From assembly GCA_024529925.1 (NCBI GenBank), contig JAFEUB010001128.1:1-64000 (forward strand): DNA of 64,000 nt. The letters are read 5' to 3'. Every line of letters begins with the position of its first letter. Within the stretch, counting starts at the first letter, position 1. Origin of the DNA: Ophthalmolycus amberensis. Lineage: Eukaryota; Chordata; Actinopteri; Perciformes; Zoarcidae. The position numbers and the translations under genes are program-made. Under the pieces are notes generated by a model that saw only the letters and a program-made list of their open reading frames with translations, ran no database searches and had not been told where the DNA came from. Below, one piece after another: positions 32,980 to 44,622 of this stretch.

Positions 32980-35900
32980 CTTCGGAGAGTAGAAGTTGTT
33001 TAGTTGTTGCTATCAACTCGATTCTTTCTGATCTTCTGATGACTCTTCTCAGGTTTGAGTTTTGTCTGTCTGATGGCTGAGTGTGTAAACAGTACTGGTA
33101 TTTATACTCAGTCGTGTCATTGTTGCCTCACCACTGGCACAAACGTACCTGCTTCCCGAAATGGGCTGTGCTGGGAGTAGAATTTGGAAATGTTCTGTTT
33201 TTGACCTTTGCCCATTTTTTCTGCTCAACAACAGTAAATGGCCGATGAACTTTTCAAATATCTTCCATCTAATGTGCTTTTACCTGCAGGAAACAAGCCA
33301 GGAGAGTTAACGACAGTAAGACTGCACAGGTCCAGCTATAGCATAGATCACTGAGCCTAAACAACAATATACCCCTGTTTGATTTCATGACCTCCACATA
33401 AAATGTAACATTAGTGGTGTGACAGAAATGTAGTTCTACCATTCGGCCTGTTTCATAATAAGTCGGTACTCGAAGCATATCTCTGGCACATTAAGACGCA
33501 TAGTTGAAAGACCTCAGTGGTTTCAAATATCTGTTGCAATAACCAAATTCCCCTTCCATCTCATGATTTGATAACCTTGCTGGCCCACATGCTGGCTTCA
33601 GCGGACCACAACATCAGTGTCAACAACCACAACTGGCTCCAAAAGTGTTGGAATCAGCCCATATTTTGTTAAATATTACCTTGTCTTATCTTTCTATGGC
33701 ACATTATGTCTCGTCACGATGAACCAACTTGCAAAATTAAGTCCAAACGGTGCAATCATGTGAACATAATATTATTCATTTCAGATAAAAACTTATTTTT
33801 TTAATTCAAGTGTGCTCCATCTTTGTTAACGAAGGTAAAAGATGTTTTGTGACTCTTAACCGCGTGAGAGCATCTAAGTGTCTATGAAAACAACACCTAA
33901 CACTCTGTTTTAAGTTGGTGTGTGGTGTCCCAGTTTTACCAGGATGAGAGTGAACAGACAGTGAAGACAACAGGAGAGCAGAGAGGGAGAAAGTGTTCAT
34001 TACAAAACACTTTGTTTTCACTAAAGAGAATGAACAACACACACACCCTCACATATGCAAAACATGGAGCCAGAGAACCAGGTGATATACAGCAACAACA
34101 ACAAATATAAACGTGTTTCTTAACGTCACATTGCAATGATTTGTGGGTAATTCCCTTAGGCTAAGTCAGCATACCATGCTGACTTATGGAAAGGGTTCAT
34201 AAAGGGCTCAAAATGTCTGCGAGAGAGCCCTCAAACACTTGACGATGTGACAGTGGGACATCCCTCAACCCTCACGGACTTCGCGGGAGCGCGCCTCAAA
34301 GTCCGTGAGTCCGTAAGGGGGGACATTGGGATTTGGCCATCGACTGAGTTAAGATCTGTTGAGTTGATCTATTTTATGGTCCGAGAAGTCCATTGAATGT
34401 TCTGTAAATTGTTTCATTTTGGGGGGGAAACACAGCTCTTTTTCGAATCAGAGAAATTATCTTAAAAAGTTGTTATATTGTATTTTTGCATTGACTAAAT
34501 GTTGCGGTTGTGTTTAGAGGGCGACTGTACACCATTCAAATAATAAATGTATTCAATATAAAAAAGGAGATTTTGCACACCGAGGACGTAAACGGGCAAT
34601 CCTCCTGTGAACATGACGACGTGCAGAAAGTTTAGTAACGTGTTTTCTGGAACTAGAACAAGAGAAGAGTGAACTTTTCATTTGGGCAGCAAGGATACAG
34701 ATAGGCTTCGATATTTAAACAGGGTTTTGATTATTAATAAAGAATAAATCATGAGGTATGAAGCGTGACTTCCACTGAAGCTTCCACTCCACTGAAGACA
34801 CAGAGGAAACATACACAGATCTGTGATGAGCAACGTTGTTCCTTATTTCTTTGCAATTGTTAAATGAACCCAACAATTAAACAAACTTTCAATCAAACCT
34901 AGAATGAACATTAAAGTGGTATCACATTTGATAAAACTTTCTCATCATTCAAACATCTTAGGATAACTTGACCTGTCAGTATGAAAACAAAAAAAACAGC
35001 CTAAGTCATGAATATACATAAATAAATAATGGTGGACATGAAATAAAATAGAATTAAAAAACTACAACAATAGAAAATGATCATCTATGGATTGTTGGCA
35101 TTAATAGAACCAATGGCCATTTCATTTCTCAGTGTAACTCAAGTCTTGTCAAATACAGTCTCTTGTGCAAAGAGCAAAATCCCCGACTTCACTCACTTTC
35201 ATTTACTGAAAACCCTGCTGGCCTGTGTGCTCGCTCGTGTCACGTGACCACAACATCAGGTTCAACAAACAGAACCATGAATGTCTCTACATCTGTTGTT
35301 TTTAATATGAAGAGGAAGCATCACCTTGTCTTTTAACAGTAAAACCAATCACTGCAATCTTAGTTACTATCAGCAGCCTGGAGTTGTTGGTCTGGACGCT
35401 CACTTGTTTGAAGGAAGCTTTCCTCAAATCAGTCAAAGCAACAAAACAAGCTTGCTTCCACTTGAGGATGAAGAAGTGTAAGTCTGCATGATGTTCCACA
35501 AGATAATATCATCACTTGTATTTCATTCTCCTAAAATGTAACCTGTGGGGTGTGGAATTTTAGGTATATTTATAATACATTCAATTTTACGTATTAATAA
35601 CCTTCTAGAGTTAATTACCAAATGTCTCTGATCACGTCAGCTTTAATAATCAAAACCCTGTTTAAATATCGAAGCCTATCTGTATCCTTGCTGCCCAAAT
35701 GAAAAGTTCACTCTTCTCTTGTTCTAGTTCCAGAAAACACGTTACTAAACTTTCTGCACGTCGTCATGTTCGCAGGAGGATTGCCCGTTTACGTCCTCGG
35801 TGTGCAAAATCTCCTTTTTTATATTGAATACATTTATTATTTGAATGGTGTACAGTCGCCCTCTAAACACAACCGCAACATTTTGTCAATGCAAAAATAC

Positions 35901-36039
35901 AATATAACAACTTTATCTTATAATTTCTCTGATTCGTAAAAAGAGCTATGTTTTCCCCCCAAAATGAAACAATTTACAAAACATTCAATGAAGTTCTCGG
36001 ACCATTAAATAGATCAACTCAACAGATCTTAACTCAGTC
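32980..36039. other. Rearranged hepcidin upstream flank
   Basis: Positions 32,980-34,740 are the inverted copy of 23,857-25,619. Positions 34,740-36,035 are a direct copy of about 23,020-24,250. The two parts therefore overlap head-to-head: 34,680-34,740 is inversely repeated at 35,640-35,700. At 36,039 the sequence switches abruptly to SD3 copy 2. No gene is recognised. Confidence 0.7.
33101..33160 (-). promoter_or_regulatory. Type-a hepcidin promoter (copy F)
   Basis: Minus-strand TATA box at 33,101-33,106 and a STAT-type site, read TTCCCGAA on the plus strand, at 33,153-33,160. No kappaB composite. Confidence 0.6.
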
Positions 36040-37022
36040 TATGTTCACTTAACATGAACTGAGTAGAACTGATCAAACCTAACTGACCCCAGAGGGACAC
36101 AGGCCATTATAACGGCTCATCAGACCATTTTTGAAACAAAGGGGTAACACTAACACCTGCAGATCTACAAATACAACAAAACTGGACAGTTATTCTGTCG
36201 TTATGTGGAGCAATTATTACCTATTATGGTCTGAAGAAATATACAATATCTCTGAAGTAGCAAACCTAATCACCCCCATGATGTGGCTTGGACTTGGTAC
36301 ATTCTGATTGGCCACTTCCTGATTCACAGAGCTCTGCTTAGGGGCTCCATCTTTTCCTCAGGTCTGCCAAGATGTCCCTCCAGCAGCAGCAACCAGCAGC
36401 GGCCCCCTCCTCAGCACGAACTCAACTAAAATGACTTCATGACTTAAGGAGAACTAAAATGTGACGGTAGAGAAGTGAACTTCATGTGTGCTCTAAGAAT
36501 GGAATCCAATGTATTGCCAACAATACTGAGACTATGAGGTGATGTGAGGCATGAAACAAAAGCTGTGTGTGACATTCATCTGTTTCTGATGGAACCATAG
36601 AAAACTAAGGTGTGTGCAGGAGGGTTAGAGACATCTAAAAGTGCAGCCGTCACAACCGCCATCAGCCTTTTTCACTGCAGACATTTGAACTTGTCATGGT
36701 AGGAGAAGGACATGTGTTACTAATAATATTAAAGGTGCTCAGTTCTATTCAAGTATCCCAGTTGAGTCATGCCAGTGAGCCAGCATGCACAATACCAGGA
36801 CCTGAAGCAGCTAAATGGAATTCAGCCGTCATTCATGTTCTTGTCTCCACCTGTGCTTTTCCTACTGGGACATTTCAAAGTGTCTTTTGTGGAAAAAGCT
36901 CTTTTTGCTTTTGTAATTAAAACACTTTAACGCACGTTCATGTAGTGACACCAAAGTTTATTGTGATAATACACTGCAGTATCAGATATTTAGAAAAAAC
37001 ATGGTTGTTGGAGCAGGACTGC

Positions 37023-37550
37023 TCAGAATCTGCAGCACAATCCACAGACCCCAGGTCTGCAGCAGCCACAGCAGAATTTGCACTTAATGCCGCGTTTCTC
37101 TCTGATATTATACGGCATCTGTGTGAGAGATAAAAAACATGATCAATGTGTTCATCTCCAGCATCATCACTCACTCTGTTTATTCTCTCTCCTTCAGAGA
37201 GCATCAGAGCTCTTTGTGGGGAAAACACATCCACTTACACTTAAATCAGCTCATTGTGTTCGGCCACATTCATTCAGTGAACTCAACATACCTTCCATGA
37301 GTCCACTGACGTCTCCTCATGTTCACCAACTGGGTTGTCGATGCTCATTGGCTCCTCCAGCTCCTGCACCTGCTGATGAATCGTGCACATTTACAATAAG
37401 AGCCACATTGTAGGACCTGGAGAACATTTATAGATGATTAGTGAGTATAAGTCAAGTTCTTACCTCAGTGATTGGGACAGCAGAGCTCTGCTGAATACAA
37501 ATAAAGGTGAGCACGACGGCCACTGCAACAGCAACACTGAATGTCTTCAT
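37023..37550 (-). CDS. hamp2: Canonical eight-cysteine hepcidin (copy G)
   Basis: Minus-strand exons 37,550-37,464, 37,369-37,292 and 37,118-37,023 encode 86 residues identical to copies B and C (Arg at mature position 12). It is the positional partner of copy E in the 7.4-kb duplication but has Arg instead of Thr. Either E mutated after duplication or G was converted by a B/C-type copy. Splice sites, furin site and all eight cysteines are intact. Confidence 0.95.
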
Positions 37551-37670
37551 CTTAACACGGTTTGACTGGTTTAAGTTTTCAAATCAAGTAGATTTCTTCA
37601 GATCTTGTGACTCTTGTCAGCTCCTCTGAGTTCTCCTGTCTGATGGTTGAATGTGTAACATGTGCTGGTA

Positions 37671-37772
37671 TTTATACTCACTTGGACCACTGTTGCCTCA
37701 TCACTGACAGCACTTGCCACACTCCCTCTTCCCAGCATCCCTACGTGATCCTGTGAATGGGAAATTCCTGAA
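37671..37772 (-). promoter_or_regulatory. Type-b hepcidin promoter (copy G)
   Basis: TATA box at 37,671-37,676; kappaB GGGAAATTCC at 37,759-37,768 overlapping TTCCTGAA at 37,765-37,772. Confidence 0.65.
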
Positions 37773-39195
37773 GACTGGGATGTTCTGTCTTTGTTTGTGT
37801 GCCACAGTTTTTGTCCAACATTAAATCACCCATTACTTTTTATTGTCGTACTTTCTGTCTTACTCGCTGAGAAGTACAGCTCAATCATACAGCACGTTAA
37901 TACGTAATTTATCAAAACTAAAATGTGACAAAGTGCAATGGAAACAGACTTAATAAAGAATAAATCATGAGGTATGAAGCGTGACTTCCACTGAAGCTTC
38001 CACTCCACTGAAGACACAGAGGAAACATACACAGATCTGTGATGAGCAACGTTGTTCCTTATTTCTTTGCAATTGTTAAATGAACCCAACAATTAAACAA
38101 ACTTTCAATCAAACCTAGAATGAACATTAAAGTGGTATCACATTTGATAAAACTTTCTCATCATTCAAACATCTTAGAATAACTTGACCTGTCAGTATGA
38201 AAACAAAAAAAACAGCCAAGTCATGAATATACATAAATAAATAATGGTGGACATGAAATAAAATAGAATTAAAAAACTAAAACAATAGAAAATGATCATC
38301 TATGGATTGTTGGCATTAATAGAACCAATGGCCATTTCATTTCTCAGTGTAACTCAAGTCTTGTCAAATACAGTCTCTTGTGCAAAAAGCAAAATCCCCG
38401 ACTTCACTCACTTTCATTTACTGAAAACCCTGCTGGCCTGTGTGCTCGCTCGCATCACGTGACCACAACATCAGTGTCAACAACCACAACTGGCTCCAAA
38501 AGTGTTGGAATCGGCCCATATTTTGTTCAGTAGTTGTCTTATCTTTCTATGGCACATTATGTCTCGTTACGATGAACCAACTTGCAAAATTAAGTCCAGA
38601 CGGTGCAATCATGTCAACATAATATTATTAATTTCAGATAAAAACTTATTTTTTTTCTTTCAAGTGTGCTCCATCTTTGTTAATGAAGGTAAAAGATGTT
38701 TTGTAACTGTTAATCGTGTGAGAGCATCTAAGTGTCTATTAAAACAACACCGGTAACACTTTATAATAACTACACACTATGAAGCATTAGTTAAGTATGA
38801 GTAAACACTTAATTCATCATTTATAAAGCATTGTTCCTACATTAATAATTCATTAGTAGTTCATAACAACAGTTATAAATATTTTGTTCTTGATTAATAA
38901 GCCCGCCTATTATGTGCTTCATTATTGTGTTTTCATACTTTATAAATGATGGATTCCCCATTTGTAAATTAAGTATTATATATTTTACAAACCAATTATT
39001 AAGGAGTTGTAGATGATTAATAAGATAATTTATAAATGATTAATAACTTATTTAGATGTACATTATTCATGCATTTATATATATAATGGTTATGGACTAT
39101 GTTAATATATGCTTTATAAATGCATATTAATACTGCAATTCATGATTAATTCACGATTTATTAAGGTAGTTACTACTCCTTAGTAAAGTGTTTTA

Positions 39196-39312
39196 TGTGA
39201 GCTCATCTAAAGTGAGGACTATTTATGCCTTATAAAGCATTTATTAAGTATTTTGTGTGAGCTCATCTAAAGTGAGGACTATTTATGCCTTACAAAGCAT
39301 TTATAAATGACA
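39196..39312. repeat. 60-bp minisatellite, two units
   Basis: Contracted counterpart of the five-unit array at 30,474-30,772 in the duplicated block. Confidence 0.93.
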
Positions 39313-39504
39313 TTGAAAGGCCAGCAGTGCCTCAAAACACATCGTTTTTTAAGAGAAAAAGGCAAATAGACACAACACAAAGTGATCAAGAACATATTAA
39401 TATTTATTGCAAGATGGAAACAATATACTGTTAAATACAAACCTCTCAGACATTAATTCATGTAAGAAACAAACAAACAAAGACATTCTCCTTCAGGAGA
39501 ACAT

Positions 39505-39537
<33 letters not shown>

Positions 39538-41008
39538 GTTTCCATTCTGTCTCTGATCTGTCAAAAGAAGGCCAGAATTTTACCCTCAGTCTGAGTGAGC
39601 CATCCTTGTTTAGCTTTGGCTTAAATGACGGTCCCATTTAGAATAGAATAGACCATGGAGCAGGGGATGCTTTAGGGCGTGGCTACCTTGTGATACCACG
39701 GTGTTGTCCGGTCTGGGAGTGGTCCGTGTTTTTGTCTTGAACTTTAACCCTTCCACAGTGTGTTTTTAGTTGCTCCTTATAACACAACTTCCATCATTTA
39801 TTTTGCTTATTAGCTTCAGTATTTTAATAAAGTTTTGTCGTAACAAGTAATCATCAGAGAAAATGCAGAATAAAGTATAAAGTAACTTCAACTCTAGATT
39901 TGAGTGTATTCAACTTAAATAGTTACTTTTAGACCATTTGGCATTCAAGTCGAATCCACTTAAACAAATACATTTTCTCTAGTGTGAATAACTGAAATGT
40001 ATTTTTTAATACAATCATTTTATCTGAGTTTACAGTGTGCTCAGGTCCCTGGTATGGTAACCTCATACAGGTGCAGGAATAATCATCTCAATTGTAAACA
40101 AAATGCCCGGCTATTATTGGATTTGTAAGAAAAACCTTTGAAAAAAAATAAAAATATAATAATCACTGTGTAATTAAAGTTAGGGGCCGTTTGAATCTTT
40201 AGTAACTTCGGTCTTTCCAAAAATCTAGCGCAATAATCAAAATCCCTTCCCTCCTGCCACTCTGTCAAAACCCTTCTGATAACCTCTATGTCAACAAACA
40301 CAACCATGAATGGATCCTCGTCGGTTAGACTGTACAGCTGACTAAACTTTTTCATTTTTCAATATGAGAGGAGAGCATCACCATCAGCAATTCTGAAAAC
40401 TACTGTTTGAACTATTTAATTTGATCTCATCATGATGAACACAGTGTCATTTAGCTTTCAGAACATCTCTTAATCTATACTTCATCATATTAGTTCTTCA
40501 TGTGTGGTATTTATTGGCTCAATAAAACTCTGTGTTTTGACTGGAGTGGTTGGATAGAAGCGCTGCTGGAACACAAGTCAAAGTTTTAGTCTTTACCCCA
40601 ACTAGTTAGCTTGTTTCTGCTTCATCTTAGCAATTCAAACTACTCAGTTTGTTTCTATTGTTCAATGTAGTATTTGCTGACACAGTGTAATCTCAGTGAT
40701 GCAAAAGATATGTTGGGAGAGACAACTGTGTTTGCTGAATGAGGGACAGTTCAGGACAGATATTTTAGAAGAAAGAGGGGAGGTTTGTATTAATGGTCAA
40801 AGGATGTTTTGTGACAATTAAAAGGTATTGATCTTCCACTTTAATAGATATTCAGCAAAATATGAGGATGATACAGAAACATCACTGAGCAAGAACTGTG
40901 TACATCCTGAAACATCCTGAACATTTTCATACAGCATGAATACAAATCAAAGTGGTACATTTTCTTTCGGACAAATTACTAAATTAGTGGATGTTGGAGC
41001 AGGACTCC
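39313..41008. other. 3' flank of copy H, duplicate of the copy F flank
   Basis: Nearly identical to 30,773-32,466, including the (CT)n tract and the recurrent open frame at 40,083-40,355. No gene is supported. Confidence 0.6.
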
Positions 41009-41548
41009 TCAGGCTATGCAGCAACTGCTGCAGCGACTGCTGCAGCTACTGCAGCAGTGGCTGCACCGACATTTGGCCCTTCATGCCGCGTTTCTCTCTG
41101 ATATTATACGGCATCTGTGTGAGAGATAAAAAACATGATCAATGTGTTCATCTCCAGCATCATCACTCACTCTGTTTATTCTCTCTCCTTCAGAGAGCAT
41201 CAGAGCTCTTTGTGGGGAAAACACATCCACTTACACTCAAATCAGCTCATTGTGTTCGTCCACATTCATTCAGTGAACTCAACATACCTTCCATGAGTCC
41301 ACTGACGTCTCCTCATGTTCACCAACTGGGTTGTCGATGCTCATTGGCTCCTCCAGCTCCTGCACCTGCTGATGAATCGTGCACATTTACAATAAGAGCC
41401 ACATTTTAGGACCTGGACAGAACATTTATAGATGATTAGTGAGTATAAGTCAAGTTCTTACCTCAGTGATTGGGACAGCAGAGCTCTGCTGAATACAAAT
41501 AAAGGTGAGCACGACGGCCACTGCAACAGCAACACTGAATGTCTTCAT
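41009..41548 (-). pseudogene. Cys-Ser-repeat hepcidin with a 1-nt frameshift (copy H)
   Basis: Minus-strand exons 41,548-41,462 and 41,365-41,288 are intact and equal those of copy F. Exon 3 (41,114-41,009) is 106 nt against 105 nt in copy I. One extra base just after the GMK codons shifts the frame, giving 'GMKGQMSV' and a TAG stop at 41,048-41,046. The predicted product ends 13 residues after the REKR site and has no cysteine. The remaining sequence matches copy I including all Cys-Ser units. Unless a sequencing error caused the shift, the copy has lost its peptide. Promoter and exon 1 are type-a. Confidence 0.8.
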
Positions 41549-41669
41549 CTTCGGAGAGTAGAAGTTGTTTAGTTGTTGCTATCAACTCGATTCTTTCTGA
41601 TCTTCTGATGACTCTTCTCAGGTTTGAGTTTTGTCTGTCTGATGGCTGAGTGTGTAAACAGTACTGGTA

Positions 41670-41729
41670 TTTATACTCAGTCGGGTCATTGTTGCCTCAC
41701 CACTGGCACAAACGTACCTGCTTCCCGAA
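41670..41729 (-). promoter_or_regulatory. Type-a hepcidin promoter (copy H)
   Basis: TATA box at 41,670-41,675 and a STAT-type site, plus-strand TTCCCGAA, at 41,722-41,729. It still looks functional although the gene behind it is frameshifted. Confidence 0.55.
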
Positions 41730-44400
41730 ATGGGCTGTGCTGGGAGTAGAATTTGGAAATGTTCTGTTTTTGACCTTTGCCCATTTTTTCTGCTCAACAA
41801 CAGTAAATGGCCGATGAACTTTTCAAATATCTTCCATCTAATGTGCTTTTTTTACCTGCAGGAAACAAGCCAGGAGAGTTAACGACAGTAAGACTGCACA
41901 GGTCCAGCTATAGCATAGATCACTGAGCCTAAACAACAATATACCCCTGTTTGATTTCATGACCTCCACATAAAATGTAACATTAGTGGTGTGACAGAAA
42001 TGTAGTTCTACCATTCGGCCTGTTTCATAATAAGTCGGTACTCGAAGCATATCTCTGGCACATTAAGACGCATAGTTGAAAGACCTCAGTGGTTTCAAAT
42101 ATCTGTTGCAATAACCAAATTCCCCTTCCATCTCATGATTTGATAACCTTGCTGGCCCACATGCTGGCTTCAGCGGACCACAACATCAGTGTCAACAACC
42201 ACAACTGGCTCCAAAAGTGTTGGAATCAGCCCATATTTTGTTAAATATTACCTTGTCTTATCTTTCTATGGCACATTATGTCTCGTCACGATGAACCAAC
42301 TTGCAAAATTAAGTCCAAACGGTGCAATCATGTGAACATAATATTATTCATTTCAGATAAAAACTTATTTTTTTAATTCAAGTGTGCTCCATCTTTGTTA
42401 ACGAAGGTAAAAGATGTTTTGTGACTCTTAACCGCGTGAGAGCATCTAAGTGTCTATGAAAACAACACCTAACACTCTGTTTTAAGTTGGTGTGTGGTGT
42501 CCCAGTTTTACCAGGATGAGAGTGAACAGACAGTGAAGACAACAGGAGAGCAGAGAGGGAGAAAGTGTTCATTACAAAACACTTTGTTTTCACTAAAGAG
42601 AATGAACAACACACACACCCTCACATATGCAAAACATGGAGCCAGAGAACCAGGTGATATACAGCAACAACAACAAATATAAACGTGTTTCTCAACGTCA
42701 CATTGCAATGATTTGTGGGTAATTCCCTTAGGCTAAGTCAGCATACCATGCTGACTTATGGAAAGGGTTCATAAAGGGCTCAAAATGTCTGCGAGAGAGC
42801 CCTCAAACACTTGACGATGTGACAGTGGGACATCCCTCAACCCTCACGGACTTCGCGGGAGCGCGCCTCAAAGTCCGTGAGTCCGTAAGGGGGGACATTG
42901 GGATTTGGCCATCGACTGAGTTAAGATCTGTTGAGTTGATCTATTTTATGGTCCGAGAAGTCCATTGAATGTTCTGTAAATTGTTTCATTTTGGGGGGAA
43001 AACATAGCTCTTTTTCGAATCAGAGAAATTATCTTATAAAGTTGTTATATTGTATTTTTGCATTGACTAAATGTTGCGGTTGTGTTTAGAGGGCGACTGT
43101 ACACCATTCAAATAATAAATGTATTCAATATAAAAAAGGGGATTTTGCACACCGAGGACGTAAACGGGCAATCCTCCTGCGAACATGACGACGTGCAGAA
43201 AGTTTAGTAACGTTTTTTCTGGAACTAGAACAAGAGAAGAGTGAACTTTTCATTTGGGCAGCAAGGATACAGATAGGCTTCGATATTTAAACAGGGTTTT
43301 CATTATTAAAGCTGACGTGATCAGAGACATTTGGTAATTAACTCTAGAAGGTTATTAATACGTAAAATTGAATGTATTATAAATATACCTAAAATTCCAC
43401 CCCCCACAGGTTACATTTTAGGAGAATGAAATACAAGTGATGATATTATCTTGTGGAACATCATGCAGACTTACACTTCTTCATCCTCAAGTGGAAGCAA
43501 GCTTGTTTTGTTGCTTTGACTGATTTGAGGAAAGCTTCCTTCAAACAAGTGAGCGTCCAGACCAACAACTCCAGGCTGCTGATAGTAGTTACTAAGATTG
43601 CAGTGATTGGTTTTACTGTTAAAAGACAAGGTGATGCTTCCTCTTCATATTAAAAACAACAGATGTAGAGACATTCATGGTTCTGTTTGTTGAACCTGAT
43701 GTTGTGGTCACGTGACACGAGCGAGCACACAGGCCAGCAGGGTTTTCAGTAAATGAAAGTGAGTGAAGTCGGGGATTTTGCTTTTTGCACAAGAGACTGT
43801 ATTTGACAAGACTTGAGTTACACTGAGAAATGAAATGGCCATTGGTTCTATTAATGCCAACAATCCATAGATGATCATTTTCTATAGTTTTAGTTTTTTT
43901 AATTCTATTTTATTTCATGTCCACCATTATTTATTTATGTATATTCATGACTTGGCTGTTTTTTTTGTTTTCATACTGACAGGTCAAGTTATTCTAAGAT
44001 GTTTGAATGATGAGAAAGTTTTATCAAATGTGATACCACTTTAATGTTCATTCTAGGTTTGATTGAAAGTTTGTTTAATTGTTGGGTTCATTTAACAATT
44101 GCAAAGAAATAAGGAACAACGTTGCTCATCACAGATCTGTGTATGTTTCCTCTGTGTCTTCAGTGGAGTGGAAGCTTCAGTGGAAGTCACGCTTCATACC
44201 TCATGATTTATTCTTTATTAAGTCTGTTTCCATTGCACTTTGTCACATTTTAGTTTTGATAAATTACGTATTAACGTGCTGTATGATTGAGCTGTACTTC
44301 TCAGCGAGTAAGACAGAAAGTACGACAATAAAAAGTAATGGGTGATTTAATGTTGGACAAAAACTGTGGCACACAAACAAAGACAGAGAACATCCCAGTC

Positions 44401-44502
44401 TTCAGGAATTTCCCATTCACAGGATCACGTAGGGATGCTGGGAAGAGGGAGTGTGGCAAGTGCTGTCAGTGATGAGGCAACAGTGGTCCAAGTGAGTATA
44501 AA
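44401..44502 (+). promoter_or_regulatory. Type-b hepcidin promoter (copy I)
   Basis: TATA box at 44,497-44,502. The kappaB site, read GGAATTTCCC on the plus strand, is at 44,405-44,414 and the overlapping STAT-type TTCAGGAA at 44,401-44,408. Architecture as in the canonical copies. Confidence 0.65.
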
Positions 44503-44622
44503 TACCAGCACATGTTACACATTCAACCATTAGACAGGAGAACTCAGAGGAGCTGACAAGAGTCACAAGATCTGAAGAAATCTACTTGATTTGAAAACTT
44601 AAACCAGTCAAACCGTGTTAAG

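Larger units (their letters stand above)
27304..34740. repeat. Segmental duplication SD3, copy 1 (direct partner 36,040-43,310)
   Basis: About 7.4 kb carrying copies E and F recurs at 36,040-43,310 with copies G and H. The offset is 8,736 bp at the left gene and 8,542 bp at the right gene. Of that 194-bp difference, 180 bp is the loss of three 60-bp minisatellite units in the second copy. Confidence 0.85.
36040..43310. repeat. Segmental duplication SD3, copy 2
   Basis: Direct partner of 27,304-34,740, carrying copies G and H. Its right half (from 41,549) simultaneously forms the left half of the inverted partner of 22,617-25,619. Confidence 0.85.
41549..44622. repeat. Divergent 3.07-kb intergenic block, inverted partner of 22,617-25,619
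   Basis: It links the promoters of copies H (-, type-a) and I (+, type-b). Reading it in reverse gives the C-D intergenic region, so the four flanking genes pair by promoter as H with D and I with C. No gene is recognised inside. The block keeps about 75 bp (around 43,990-44,090) lost from the partner. Confidence 0.8.

Noticed and set aside
41009..41114. Treating copy H as an intact gene because its repeat units match copy I
   Set aside because: A 1-nt insertion shifts the frame right after the processing site and a stop follows; recorded as a pseudogene pending sequence confirmation.
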